Shown here one piece after another: positions 6,761-13,914 of a stretch of DNA of 14,244 bases. The translations under genes were made by a program, and so were the position numbers. The notes under the pieces are model-generated. The model saw only the letters and a list, made by a program, of their open reading frames with translations. It did not search any database and was not told the DNA's origin. Every line of letters begins with the position of its first letter. Position 1 is the first letter of the stretch. Source of the stretch: CALJIC01 sp039805565 (GTDB lineage: Bacteria > Chloroflexota > Chloroflexia > Chloroflexales > Roseiflexaceae); the NCBI GenBank assembly GCA_039805565.1, contig JBDLTZ010000089.1:1-14244 (forward strand), given 5' to 3'.

Positions 6761-8252
6761 TCCTGGACGACATCAGGCTGCGCTACGCCGAGCTCAACGG
6801 CGCGGCCAACATGATCGCCGGCGGCCTGGTGAGCCTGGGCGTGCGCCCCGGCGACAAGGTGGCGATCATGCTGCCGAACACGCCACACTTCATCATGTGC
6901 TACTACGCCATCCTCAAGGCCGGCGCGGTGGTGGTGCCGCTCAACGTGTTGTTCAAGCAGCACGAGCTGGCCTACCACCTCCAGGACAGTGACGCGGTGG
7001 CGCTGATCGCGTGGGAGGGGTTCCTGGGCGAGGCAGCACCCGGGTTCGAGGCGGCCCCGGCGTGCCGGCGCTTGCCCGTGGCGCAGGCCCCCGGCAGCCC
7101 GCTCCAGCTCCCCGACGGGGCCACGCCGCTCACCGCCCTCATGGCCGACCGCTCGCCCAGCTTCGACACCGCGCAGACCAGCGCGGACGACACGGCGGTG
7201 ATCCTGTACACCAGCGGCACCACCGGCCGCCCCAAGGGCGCCGAGCTCAGCCACTTCAACATCTTCATGAACACGCTGGTGATGAACGAGAAGCTCGTCC
7301 GCCAGGGGGACGACGCGGTGGGGCTGGCGACGCTGCCGCTGTTCCACTCCTTCGGCCAGACCTGTGTGATGAACATGGTCCTCTACGCCGGCGGGACGAT
7401 CGCGATGCTGCCGCGCTTCGAGCCGCAGAGGGCGCTGGAGGTGATGCAGCGCGACCGGGTGACGTACTTCGCCGGGGTCCCGACGATGTACTTCCATCTG
7501 CTCAACTTCCCCGGCGCCGACCAGTACGACCTCTCCGCACTGCGGTACTGCGTCTCGGGCGGGGCGGCGATGCCGGTGGAGGTGATGCACGCCTTCAACA
7601 GGAAGTACGGCGTCACGATCCTGGAGGGCTACGGGCTCTCGGAGACCTCGCCGGTGGCGTCGTTCAATCACCTGGACCGGGAGGTGAAGCCGGGGAGCAT
7701 TGGCACACCGATCTGGGGCGTGGAGATGCGCGTTGTGGACGCCGAGGGGCGGGAGGTGGCGGCGGGCGAGCTTGGCGAGATCGTCATCTGCGGCCACAAT
7801 GTGATGAAGGGCTACTGCGCCCGGAGGCTACGGCCGCGGCCATCCGCGGCGGGTGGTTCCACACCGGCGATATTGCCCTGCGGGACGAGGAGGGCGCCTT
7901 CTTCATCAAGGACCGCGTGAAGGACATGATCATTCGCGGCGGGTTCAATGTTTACCCGCGTGAGATCGAGGAGGTGCTGTACGGCTACCCGGCGATCGCG
8001 GAGGCGGCGGTGATCGGGGTGCCGGACGAGGCGCTGGGCGAGGAGGTGCGGGCGGTGGTGAGCCTGAAGCCGGGGCAGCAGGCCAGCGAGCAGGAGGTGA
8101 TCGACTACTGCCGGGAGCGGCTGGCGGCCTTCAAGTACCCGCGCACGGTGGAGATCCGCGAGGCGCTGCCGAAGACCGCCACCGGCAAGATCCTGAAGCG
8201 CGAGCTGCGCACGCTGGCGGAGAAGGCGGTCGGCGCATGGGATGAGTGCTGA
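6761..8252 (+). pseudogene. Long-chain acyl-CoA synthetase (AMP-binding), 5'-truncated and frameshifted
   Basis: Members of this family adenylate a fatty acid with ATP and then transfer it to CoA. The reading frame enters from the IS end (6760) with LDDIRLRYAELNGAAN. That is normally some 25-35 residues into the protein, so the true start is gone; ATG at 6811 is only the first internal Met. Visible motifs are the P-loop YTSGTTGRPKGAEL (7207-7248), GYGLSETSPV (7627-7656) and GEIVICGHNVMKGY. Near 7816 the frame breaks: the sequence continues in the next phase as RPEATAAAIRGGWFHTGD, KDRVKDMIIRGGFNVYPREI, and the catalytic-lysine motif KTATGKILKREL. A loss of one or four bases fits. With both lesions a working enzyme is unlikely. 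The final codons and stop fall in a heptamer repeat. The frameshift alone could be a sequencing error. Confidence 0.88.
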
Positions 8253-8319
8253 GTCTTGAGGCTTGAGTGCTGAGCGCTGAGTCTCTTACTCAGCACTCAG
8301 CACTCAGCACTCAGCACTA
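8243..8319. repeat. CACTCAG/GAGTGCT heptamer repeat array
   Basis: The right half (8288-8319) is a tandem of ACTCAGC units, just over four copies. The left half (8243-8282) carries inverted, more degenerate units with GAGTCTTGAGGCTTGAGTGC in the middle. The array begins inside the last codons of the ligase remnant and provides its TGA. A diverged copy of the same family is inside ligA (12923-12943). Confidence 0.8.
8264..8306. terminator. Bidirectional terminator-like hairpin of heptamer repeats
   Basis: The arms TGAGTGCTGAGCGCTGAGT (8264-8282) and ACTCAGCACTCAGCACTCA (8288-8306) pair at 18 of 19 positions around the loop CTCTT. It sits between convergent genes, the ligase remnant (+) ending at 8252 and the secreted protein (-) ending at 8325, where a two-way terminator is expected. 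There is no clear T-tract. Confidence 0.65.
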
Positions 8320-8324
8320 CGCTA

Positions 8325-9440
8325 TCACTGGACGCGCGGGACGTCCTCAGCGATGTTGTTGGGCCGGAAGATGTACAGGCGGTCGGGCGTGAAGCGGTGC
8401 AGGACGATGCCGCCGCCGCGGAAGAACTGCTGTGTGCCGAAGCCGGGCTGCTCGGGCTCGACGGCCCAGCCGAGCGTATCGCGGACGCGCTGGTTTTCGC
8501 GCCAGAGCTTGCCGAAGCCGCGCACCGGCGCGATCAGGCCGGGCGGCGGCGTCTCGCCCCCGCTCACCGGCTCGCCCTCCTGCCAGGTATCGCCGTACAT
8601 CTCGTAGGCCAGGGTGCCGCGGGCGTTGTCGTAGTACAGCACCCAGATCGTGCCGTAGCTCGGTCCGCTCGGCGGCCGCACCCAGACCAGCGAGCCGCGC
8701 TCGAAGCGCTGGGTGGCGATTGGCGCGCTGATCTGCGGGAAGGGCCCCGGGCAGCCGAGAAGCTCGGGGTAGGCGCGCGCGGTGGCGGCGAGGCCAGGGG
8801 CGGGCGCTGCACACAGATCGGTCACAGCGGGCAAGATCTCGCGGCCGAGCAGACCGAGCAGCACCTCGTAGCGCGTGCCGGCGTTCTCGGGGTGCCACTC
8901 CAGGCGACGGCGCTCGAAGTACTGGACGGTACCGGTCCACGTGCCGTCGCCGTTCGCCAGCGTCTCCTCGGTGGGTTCGCTGATCGGGTAGCCGAAGCGC
9001 TCGAGGCCGCCGTTGTCGCGCCAGTAGTTGAGGAACGCGCCGCAGAGCGTGTGGCCCGTCTCGGGGAACAGGCGGCAGCCGCGCTGCGCCGCGGGCGGGC
9101 GCTCGAGCCCCTGCCAAGGGCGCCCCTGGAGATCGAGTAGCTGCGCGCCGAGGCGGCCGGCGAGTACGCCCGAGCGGCCGTGGTCCTCCAGGCGATCGCG
9201 CTCGAACCACTGGACCGGGCCGCTCCAGCCCTCGACCGTCTCGGTGCGCAGCGGGGTGATCGGGTAGCCGAAGACCGGGAGGCCACCGTTGCGCTCCCAG
9301 TAGGACAGGATCGGGCCGGAGATACAGTAGCCGGTTTCGCCAAAGCAGCGCTGGCGGGTCTGGGCGCCGGCGGGCGCGGCACCGAGGGCGGCGGCGAGAG
9401 CCAGCAGCGCCAGCAGGATGATCGCGAGCGGGCGTTTCAT
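8325..9440 (-). CDS. Secreted protein with NGGL..FGYPI (LGFP-like) repeats
   Basis: This is an exported protein of 371 residues and unknown function. A signal peptide is clear: MKRP, a hydrophobic core at 5-20, and a likely cleavage after AGA near 27. Two similar repeats follow. The first (about 31-87) has CFGETGYCISGPILSYW, NGGLPVFGYPI and GPVQWFERDRLE. The second (about 122-184) has CRLFPETGHTLCGAFLNYW, NGGLERFGYPI and TVQYFERRRLEWHPEN. Paired cysteines in each repeat could form disulfides outside the cell. A degenerate third copy may occupy 308-349 (FGKLWRENQRVRDTLGWAVE, then FGTQQFF). The start at 9440 is chosen because AGGAGG lies six bases upstream and the signal peptide starts there; an ATG at 9518 would add 26 residues in front of it. 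Similar repeats occur in surface proteins and are thought to bind cell-wall or sugar ligands; that role is inferred. Confidence 0.78.
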   Translation of the reverse strand: MKRPLAIILLALLALAAALGAAPAGAQTRQRCFGETGYCISGPILSYWERNGGLPVFGYPITPLRTETVEGWSGPVQWFERDRLEDHGRSGVLAGRLGAQLLDLQGRPWQGLERPPAAQRGCRLFPETGHTLCGAFLNYWRDNGGLERFGYPISEPTEETLANGDGTWTGTVQYFERRRLEWHPENAGTRYEVLLGLLGREILPAVTDLCAAPAPGLAATARAYPELLGCPGPFPQISAPIATQRFERGSLVWVRPPSGPSYGTIWVLYYDNARGTLAYEMYGDTWQEGEPVSGGETPPPGLIAPVRGFGKLWRENQRVRDTLGWAVEPEQPGFGTQQFFRGGGIVLHRFTPDRLYIFRPNNIAEDVPRVQ

Positions 9441-9662
9441 GGGGAGCCTCCTGTATAGCCAGAGCGGGGCGCCGTCACAGACTCGACGCTCCGGCCGGGT
9501 ATGACGCTTCACCACCATGATGCTACCGGCACGACGCGGATGAAATGGCGGGGTGCTCGCAGGGGGCTACCAGGGAGCTGCAAACCTGAGGCCGGACTGA
9601 GAACGCAACGCGAGGCGCCCAAGGGCGCCCCGCGGTCTATGCACTGTAAGCTGGAGAAGGAG
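9441..9662. other. Intergenic region between XRE gene and secreted protein
   Basis: This contains the 5' region of the secreted-protein gene, including its ribosome-binding site (CCTCCT at 9447-9452 on +). It also holds a GC-rich palindrome at 9609-9634. No gene is supported; open frames here are short and lack motifs. Confidence 0.5.
9609..9634. terminator. GC-rich palindrome, possible terminator of the XRE gene
   Basis: CGCG, then GGCGCCC (9614-9620), AA, GGGCGCC (9623-9629), then CGCG (9631-9634) form a near-perfect palindrome with one mismatched pair. It lies 29 bases past the XRE stop on the - strand. The loop would be very tight and no strong T-tract follows, so the call is tentative. 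Confidence 0.35.
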
Positions 9663-9932
9663 CTAGACGACCTGCCCCTCCTCGACGCCATTAGACTCCA
9701 CGTACTGAAAGCCGGCGCGCTCGGCGACCATGCTGAGCGTCTTCTGGGTGGAGCGGTGCGGGGTATGGAGACCGGTCTCCCACTCGCTGATCGTCTGTTG
9801 CCGGACTTCAAGCTGATCGGCGAGCTCGCGCTGGGTCAGCCCCATATGCTCGCGCAGCGCCTTGATCATCTCGGGCCTCCAAATATATTTGGCCTGGCGG
9901 CGGCGCCGGGTTTTCGTATCCTGGTCATTCAT
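9663..9932 (-). CDS. XRE-family helix-turn-helix regulator
   Basis: This is a small regulator of 89 residues. After a basic N-terminus (TKTRRRRQAK, 6-15) comes a Cro/C1-type HTH at about 20-72: PEMIKALREHMGLTQRELAD, then QLEVRQQTISEWETGLHTP with the recognition helix, then STQKTLSMVAERAGF. The ATG at 9932 is chosen because AGGAG (CTCCT at 9942-9946 on +) lies nine bases upstream and a good promoter lies just beyond. The longer frame to 10031 would cross that promoter. The size is close to that of an antitoxin or a mobile-element regulator, but no toxin gene is adjacent. The neighbour upstream on the - strand, the hydrolase, ends 105 bp before it. Confidence 0.83.
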   Translation of the reverse strand: MNDQDTKTRRRRQAKYIWRPEMIKALREHMGLTQRELADQLEVRQQTISEWETGLHTPHRSTQKTLSMVAERAGFQYVESNGVEEGQVV

Positions 9933-9980
9933 GAGTAAAGGCTCCTGATGTTCCGTGCGACCCGATTCGCAACGCGCTGT

Positions 9981-10008
9981 ATTGTAACACGGCAGCGGAT
10001 AGTTGCAA
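9981..10008 (-). promoter_or_regulatory. Sigma70-type promoter of the XRE gene
   Basis: On the - strand, TTGCAA (10003-10008) and TACAAT (9981-9986) are spaced by 16 bases. They lie about 50 bases before the ATG at 9932. Each box is one or two bases from consensus. Confidence 0.6.
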
Positions 10009-10037
10009 GGGTATTTCGCACGCATTTTCAATACAGT

Positions 10038-11021
10038 TTAGATGTTATCTAGATGCATGGCGAACTCTCGCAGGAATCGGACCACGCTTAGTGGGCGCTC
10101 ACGCTGTGGGAGATGGCCGCAGCGCTCGAGCAGGAGCCGCGGCGCGTCCGGCAGGTTCTCGTCCCAGAAGGGGAATGACCCCTCGGGCAGGAAGTGGTCG
10201 CGCTGGCCCCAGATGAGCGCGGCGGGCACCGGCAGGCAGCGCAGGTGGTCAGGGCAGAGGAACACGCTGTCGTCGCTGGCACCGTAGGCCTCGAGGATCA
10301 CGGGGCGCTGGAACATGTGCTGGAGGCTGCGGAGGATGGGCACGAGCATGAGGCGCGGGACGGCGCCGAACATCTCACCACCGACACGGAAGGCAGTGGT
10401 GAGGCGCGGGTCGCTGATCTTGGTGAAGAACTCATCGTAGGAGGCGCGGCCCTGGAGCGGGGCGCCGCCGGGGTTGAGCAGCGCCAGGCCGCGTACCCAG
10501 CCAGGAGCCTTCCAGGCGGCGCGCACCGCGAGCATGCCGCCAAGCGAGTTGCCCACCAGCAGGGCAGGGCGGCCGATCACCTCCTGCACGAACCCTGTGA
10601 CGGCCTCGACGTGCTCCTCGAGGGAGGCGTAGCTATGGCCGGCGGGCAGACCGGAGAGCCCGTGGCCGAGCAGGTCGAGGGCGTAGACGTCATGGCCGCG
10701 GGCCAGACGGCGCATCACGAGCGCCCAGGTGAGGGCACTGTCGCCGATGCCGTGGACCAGCAGGATGGGCATGTTGCGCGGATGGGGGGCGTCGTCATCG
10801 GGGGGCGGCCCCCAGAGCAAGCGCTGGTAGTAGTTGAGCGTCACGCCGTGGACGCGGGCCTCGCGCTGAGTGGTGCCGCGCACGATCAGGCGGTGGCGCG
10901 CCAGGCCATCCACCAGCGGCACGAACATACTGGAGAACGGGTCGTAGAACGCCTGGACGAGCGCGGCGGGCGAGGGGGTACGCAGGAAAGGGCCACGCAG
11001 CCGAGTACGGTGTCGCAGCAT
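10038..11021 (-). CDS. Alpha/beta hydrolase
   Basis: This is a 327-residue serine hydrolase of the alpha/beta fold (esterase/lipase or C-C hydrolase type); the substrate is unknown. The fold's landmarks are in order: the oxyanion-hole motif LLVHGIGDS (87-95), DLLGHGLS (116-123), and the nucleophile elbow GNSLGG with S159. They are followed by a cap region (about 190-255), the acid D275 in IWGQRDHF, and the catalytic histidine H303 in ERCGHLPQRERP. The first ~60 residues precede the core and include a moderately hydrophobic stretch (18-38), not a clear signal peptide. AGGTGG lies about seven bases before the ATG. It is transcribed in the same direction as ligA upstream (250 bp gap) and the XRE gene downstream. 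The gap and the XRE gene's own promoter argue against one tight operon. Confidence 0.85.
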   Translation of the reverse strand: MLRHRTRLRGPFLRTPSPAALVQAFYDPFSSMFVPLVDGLARHRLIVRGTTQREARVHGVTLNYYQRLLWGPPPDDDAPHPRNMPILLVHGIGDSALTWALVMRRLARGHDVYALDLLGHGLSGLPAGHSYASLEEHVEAVTGFVQEVIGRPALLVGNSLGGMLAVRAAWKAPGWVRGLALLNPGGAPLQGRASYDEFFTKISDPRLTTAFRVGGEMFGAVPRLMLVPILRSLQHMFQRPVILEAYGASDDSVFLCPDHLRCLPVPAALIWGQRDHFLPEGSFPFWDENLPDAPRLLLERCGHLPQRERPLSVVRFLREFAMHLDNI

Positions 11022-11270
11022 TGTCGTCCACCTACGGCGGGGAGCAGGTGTTGCGCGCCAGGAGGGCGGGGCTGAGCGCCGCGGCGCTACGTACGTCGCG
11101 GCCCCCGTGGTACGCGGGAGCTGCTCTCTGCGCTAACTGGTGCACCCGCCAAGAACTGTGTCTTTCTGAGCGCAGCGAAGGATCTGTGCCAGAGATGCGT
11201 CGCTACGCTCCGCGAGACAAAGGACGTAGTGGGTGGACCGCTAACCATTCGTACACGCAGCCGGAGCGGG
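11022..11270. other. Intergenic region between ligA and hydrolase gene
   Basis: This stretch of 249 bases holds the REP-like palindrome at 11159-11219 and the hydrolase ribosome-binding region. No coding sequence is supported. Confidence 0.5.
11159..11219. repeat. REP-like imperfect palindrome
   Basis: TGTCT (11159-11163) pairs with AGACA (11215-11219). Inside, AGCGCAGCGAAGGATCT (11169-11185) pairs at 14 of 17 positions with AGATGCGTCGCTACGCT (11193-11209) around a 7-base loop. The motif (CTTCGCT.CGCTCAGA type) resembles dispersed extragenic palindromes found between genes in many bacteria. It could also terminate or stabilise the ligA transcript, which ends 52 bases before it on the - strand. 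Confidence 0.6.
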
Positions 11271-13484
11271 TTACAGGTCAAGCGAGAGCTGCCCCTGCGC
11301 TCCGGATGGAGGGGAGCTCTCGGCTACCGCGGGCGTCTCGGGTACTGCAGTTGTCTCAGCGGCAGGGGCATCGGCGCGCTGCGCGTCCTCACCGAGCAGC
11401 GCCAGGAGCCCGGCCTCATCGAGCAGCGGCACGCCGACCTCCTGGGCCTTGGTCAGCTTCGTGCCGCCCGGCTCGGCGCCGATCAGCAGGTAGCTGGTCT
11501 TCTTCGAGACACTGCCGCTGACCTTGCCGCCATGCGACTTGATCAGCTCCTCGGCGCGCTCGCGCGGCATCGAGGAAAGCGTCCCGGTGATCACGAAGGT
11601 CTTCCCGGTCAGGGAGTCGCCGGCCTGAACGCGGCGGGAATGGGAGGCGGTCTGCACGCCCACGTCCTTCAATTTCTGGACCAGCGCGCGGTTGGCGGGC
11701 ACCTGGAAAAACTGCGCGACGCTCTGGGCGATGGCGGGGCCGATGCCCTCGATCGCGTCGATCTGCTCCTCGGTGGCGTCGGCGAGGGCGTCGAGCGAGC
11801 CGAAGTGCTCGGCGAGCGCCTGGGCCACCACCTCGCCGACGAAGCGGATACCGAGGGCGGTGATCAGGCGGGCGAGCGGGCGGGACTTCGACTCCTCGAT
11901 CGCGCCGAGGAGGTTGGCGATCTTCTTCTCGCCGTACCCCTCGAGGTCCTTCAGGTCATCGCGCGTGAGCCGGTAGAGGTCGGCCACATCCTTGACGAGC
12001 CCCCGCTGCACGAAGAACTCGGCCTGCCTCTCGCCGATGCCGACAATGTCCATGGCGCCGCGGGAGACCCAGTGCTCGACCCGGCGAACGAGCTGAGCTG
12101 GGCAGATGCCGAAGTTCGGGCAGCGGGTAGCGGACTCGCCCTCGGGGCGCTCGAGCGGCGTGCCGCAGGCCGGGCAGGCGGCGGGCATAGCCCAGGTGCG
12201 CTCGGAGCCATCGCGGCGGTCCGTGATCGGCGCGATGATCTGCGGGATCACATCGCCGGCGCGCTTGACTGTGACCCAGTCGCCGATGCGGATATCGCGC
12301 TCGGCGACGTAGTCGGCATTGTGGAGGGTGGCGTTGCGGACAGTGACGCCACCAATGACCACCGGCTCGATCACGGCGTTGGGGGTGACCACGCCGGTGC
12401 GGCCGACATTGACGACGATGTCGAGCATGCGGCTGACGGCCTCGCGGGCAGGGAACTTGAAGGCGATGGCCCAGCGCGGGTCGCGCCCGACGACGCCAAG
12501 CTCCTCCTGCTGGTCGAAGCTATCAACCTTGACGACGATACCGTCGGCCTCGTAGGGCAGAGCGTCGCGGCGGGCCATCCACTCGCGGCAGTAGCGGGCG
12601 GCGTCCTCGAACTCCTCGAAGTGGCGGGCGTCCTGGTTGACGGGGAAGCCCAGGGCTCTGAGGGTCTCGAGGAGCTCCCACTGCGAGCGGATGGCGACGC
12701 CCTCGAACGGCCCGACGCCGTAGGCGTAGAAGCGCAGCGGGCGACCGGCGGTGACCGAGGGGTCCTTCTGGCGCAGGCTACCGGCGGCGGCGTTGCGGGG
12801 GTTGGCGGCCACTTTCTCCCCGGCGGCGGCAAGACGCGCGTTGAGACGCTCGAAATCTGCCACACGCATGTAGACCTCGCCGCGAACCTCGATCGAGGTC
12901 GGGACGGGGGTCGTGAGCCGCAAGTCTTGAGTCTCGAGTGCGCCTACCTCACCGGAAGCGTCTTCTATCTCCAGCACCTGTCCCCGGCTACGCGGCCCGC
13001 GCAGGGCGAGCGGGATGCTCGGGATGGTGCGGAGGTTGGCGGTGACATCCTCGCCGATCTCCCCGTCGCCGCGCGTGGCGCCGCGCACCAGGCGGCCGGC
13101 CTCGTAGGTCAGCGCGATCGCCAGGCCGTCGATCTTGGGCTCGCAGACGAAGGCCAGCTTCGCGCCCGGACCGAGGAGCTTGGCGATGCGGTCGCGCCAG
13201 GCGCGCAGGTCGCCCTCGTCGAAGGCGTTGCCGAGCGAGAGCATGGGGACGGGGTGGCGCACCTTGGCGAACTTCTCGGAGGGGGCGGCCCCGACGCGGC
13301 GGGTGGGGGACTCCGGTGAGGCGAGCTCGGGGTGGTCGGCCTCGAGGGCGCGCAGCTCGCGCATGAGCGCATCGTACTCCGCGTCGCTGACCAGGGGCTC
13401 GTCGAGGACGTAGTAGCGGTAGTTGTGGCCCCGGAGCTCCTCTGTCAGCTCCACGATACGCCGCGCGGCATCGTTCTGGCTCAT
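11271..13484 (-). CDS. ligA: NAD-dependent DNA ligase LigA
   Basis: LigA seals nicks in double-stranded DNA during replication and repair, using NAD+ as cofactor. The 737 residues show all usual domains: Ia (about 1-70, with HNYRYYVLDEPLVSDAEYD), the adenylation domain with catalytic K117 in EPKIDG (115-120) and GATRGDGEIGEDVT (135-148), and the OB fold (about 335-425). They are followed by a four-cysteine zinc finger (C437, C440, C455, C461), helix-hairpin-helix repeats (about 475-595), and a C-terminal BRCT domain (about 622-700, LTGKTFVITGTLSSM). It is longer than the common ~670 residues, owing to an extra segment at about 162-197 and an Ala/Pro-rich tail (702-737) ending QLSLDL. The insert contains a copy of the intergenic repeat family. 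GGAG (CTCC at 13491-13494 on +) lies six bases before the ATG. Confidence 0.97.
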   Translation of the reverse strand: MSQNDAARRIVELTEELRGHNYRYYVLDEPLVSDAEYDALMRELRALEADHPELASPESPTRRVGAAPSEKFAKVRHPVPMLSLGNAFDEGDLRAWRDRIAKLLGPGAKLAFVCEPKIDGLAIALTYEAGRLVRGATRGDGEIGEDVTANLRTIPSIPLALRGPRSRGQVLEIEDASGEVGALETQDLRLTTPVPTSIEVRGEVYMRVADFERLNARLAAAGEKVAANPRNAAAGSLRQKDPSVTAGRPLRFYAYGVGPFEGVAIRSQWELLETLRALGFPVNQDARHFEEFEDAARYCREWMARRDALPYEADGIVVKVDSFDQQEELGVVGRDPRWAIAFKFPAREAVSRMLDIVVNVGRTGVVTPNAVIEPVVIGGVTVRNATLHNADYVAERDIRIGDWVTVKRAGDVIPQIIAPITDRRDGSERTWAMPAACPACGTPLERPEGESATRCPNFGICPAQLVRRVEHWVSRGAMDIVGIGERQAEFFVQRGLVKDVADLYRLTRDDLKDLEGYGEKKIANLLGAIEESKSRPLARLITALGIRFVGEVVAQALAEHFGSLDALADATEEQIDAIEGIGPAIAQSVAQFFQVPANRALVQKLKDVGVQTASHSRRVQAGDSLTGKTFVITGTLSSMPRERAEELIKSHGGKVSGSVSKKTSYLLIGAEPGGTKLTKAQEVGVPLLDEAGLLALLGEDAQRADAPAAETTAVPETPAVAESSPPSGAQGQLSLDL
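12923..12943. repeat. Copy of the heptamer-type repeat inside ligA
   Basis: On the + strand 12923-12941 reads AGTCTTGAGTCTCGAGTGC. This matches 8252-8270 (AGTCTTGAGGCTTGAGTGC) at 17 of 19 positions. It lies in frame within the extra segment of LigA and encodes roughly GALETQDL. Confidence 0.7.
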
Positions 13485-13515
13485 AGCGCGCTCCGTGACT
13501 GCATAGCACTAAGCT

Positions 13516-13521
13516 ATTATA
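13516..13521 (-). promoter_or_regulatory. Likely -10 box of the ligA promoter
   Basis: TATAAT on the - strand, about 30 bases before the ligA ATG. No good -35 box is seen at the expected spacing, so the promoter call rests on the -10 box and its position. It is divergent from the tRNA promoter. Confidence 0.45.
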
Positions 13522-13565
13522 GCCCATGACGCTCTGCGTCGGCGCGAGTCGGCCGAGGAAATGAT

Positions 13566-13593
13566 TTGACATCCGGGCGTGCTCGTGTATAAT
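13566..13593 (+). promoter_or_regulatory. Sigma70-type promoter of tRNA-Asn
   Basis: TTGACA (13566-13571) and TATAAT (13588-13593) match consensus exactly with 16 bases between them. Transcription would start near 13600, about 11 bases before the tRNA. Strong consensus boxes fit a stable-RNA gene. Confidence 0.8.
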
Positions 13594-13610
13594 ATGCCGC
13601 GTTGACGTGA

Positions 13611-13685
13611 TCCCCGATAGCTCAACGGTAGAGCGGCTGACTGTTAATCAGTAGGTTCGTGGTTCGAATCCACGTCGGGGAGCCA
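13611..13685 (+). tRNA. trnN: tRNA-Asn (anticodon GTT)
   Basis: The sequence folds into a full cloverleaf. The acceptor stem is TCCCCGA (13611-13617) with TCGGGGA (13675-13681), discriminator G, and an encoded CCA (13683-13685). The D stem is GCTC/GAGC. The anticodon stem is GCTGA/TCAGT around the loop CTGTTAA, with GTT at 13643-13645. The T stem is CGTGG/CCACG around TTCGAAT. It has its own consensus promoter upstream. tRNA 3' ends are common integration sites, and an excisionase-type gene lies 230 bp downstream. Confidence 0.97.
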
Positions 13686-13772
13686 ATCTTCTCAGGGGCA
13701 TCGAGGTAGGATATTGCACCCATCTGGGGCGATGATCTGCACGGTGCCTCTTGGGGTTTCCACCGCACAAAC

Positions 13773-13795
13773 GATGATCACGCCGTGTGATCATC
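13773..13795. terminator. Perfect 9-bp inverted repeat downstream of tRNA-Asn
   Basis: GATGATCAC (13773-13781) and GTGATCATC (13787-13795) are exact reverse complements around GCCGT. It lies 88 bases after the tRNA and may terminate the tRNA transcript, though no T-tract follows. A regulator or recombinase binding site is an alternative. Confidence 0.45.
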
Positions 13796-13838
13796 CATCA
13801 TCGCAAGCAGATTGTTAATGTTCGACAGAACAGCGGCA

Positions 13839-13875
13839 GTCTGCAGGTAACGGCAGACCACCTGCGTTAAGCAGG
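13839..13875. repeat. Three interleaved, mutually exclusive inverted repeats
   Basis: GTCTGC (13839-13844) pairs with GCAGAC (13853-13858). GCAGGT (13843-13848) pairs with ACCTGC (13860-13865). CCTGC (13861-13865) pairs with GCAGG (13871-13875). The pairings share bases, so only some can form at once. It lies 40 bases past the stop of the excisionase-like gene on the - strand and could be a terminator region or a recombination/binding site. Confidence 0.4.
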
Positions 13876-13914
13876 CCTGTTGTTGCGGGTTTGCGCCCGG
13901 TCTCGCGTCGTTTC

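Noticed and set aside
5905..6766. Target-site duplication flanking the IS remnant
   Set aside because: The left flank (GCAGTC) and right flank (TCCTGG) share at most a TC dinucleotide, which is expected by chance.
9663..9932. Toxin-antitoxin pair involving the XRE gene
   Set aside because: The size and HTH fit an antitoxin, but neither neighbour within 200 bp resembles a toxin. The alpha/beta hydrolase is a full-length enzyme and is not coupled to it.
11229..13319. 696-codon open frame on the + strand across ligA
   Set aside because: It is the antisense shadow of ligA, with Gly/Ala/Leu/Asp-biased composition and no motif. LigA has every expected domain on the other strand.
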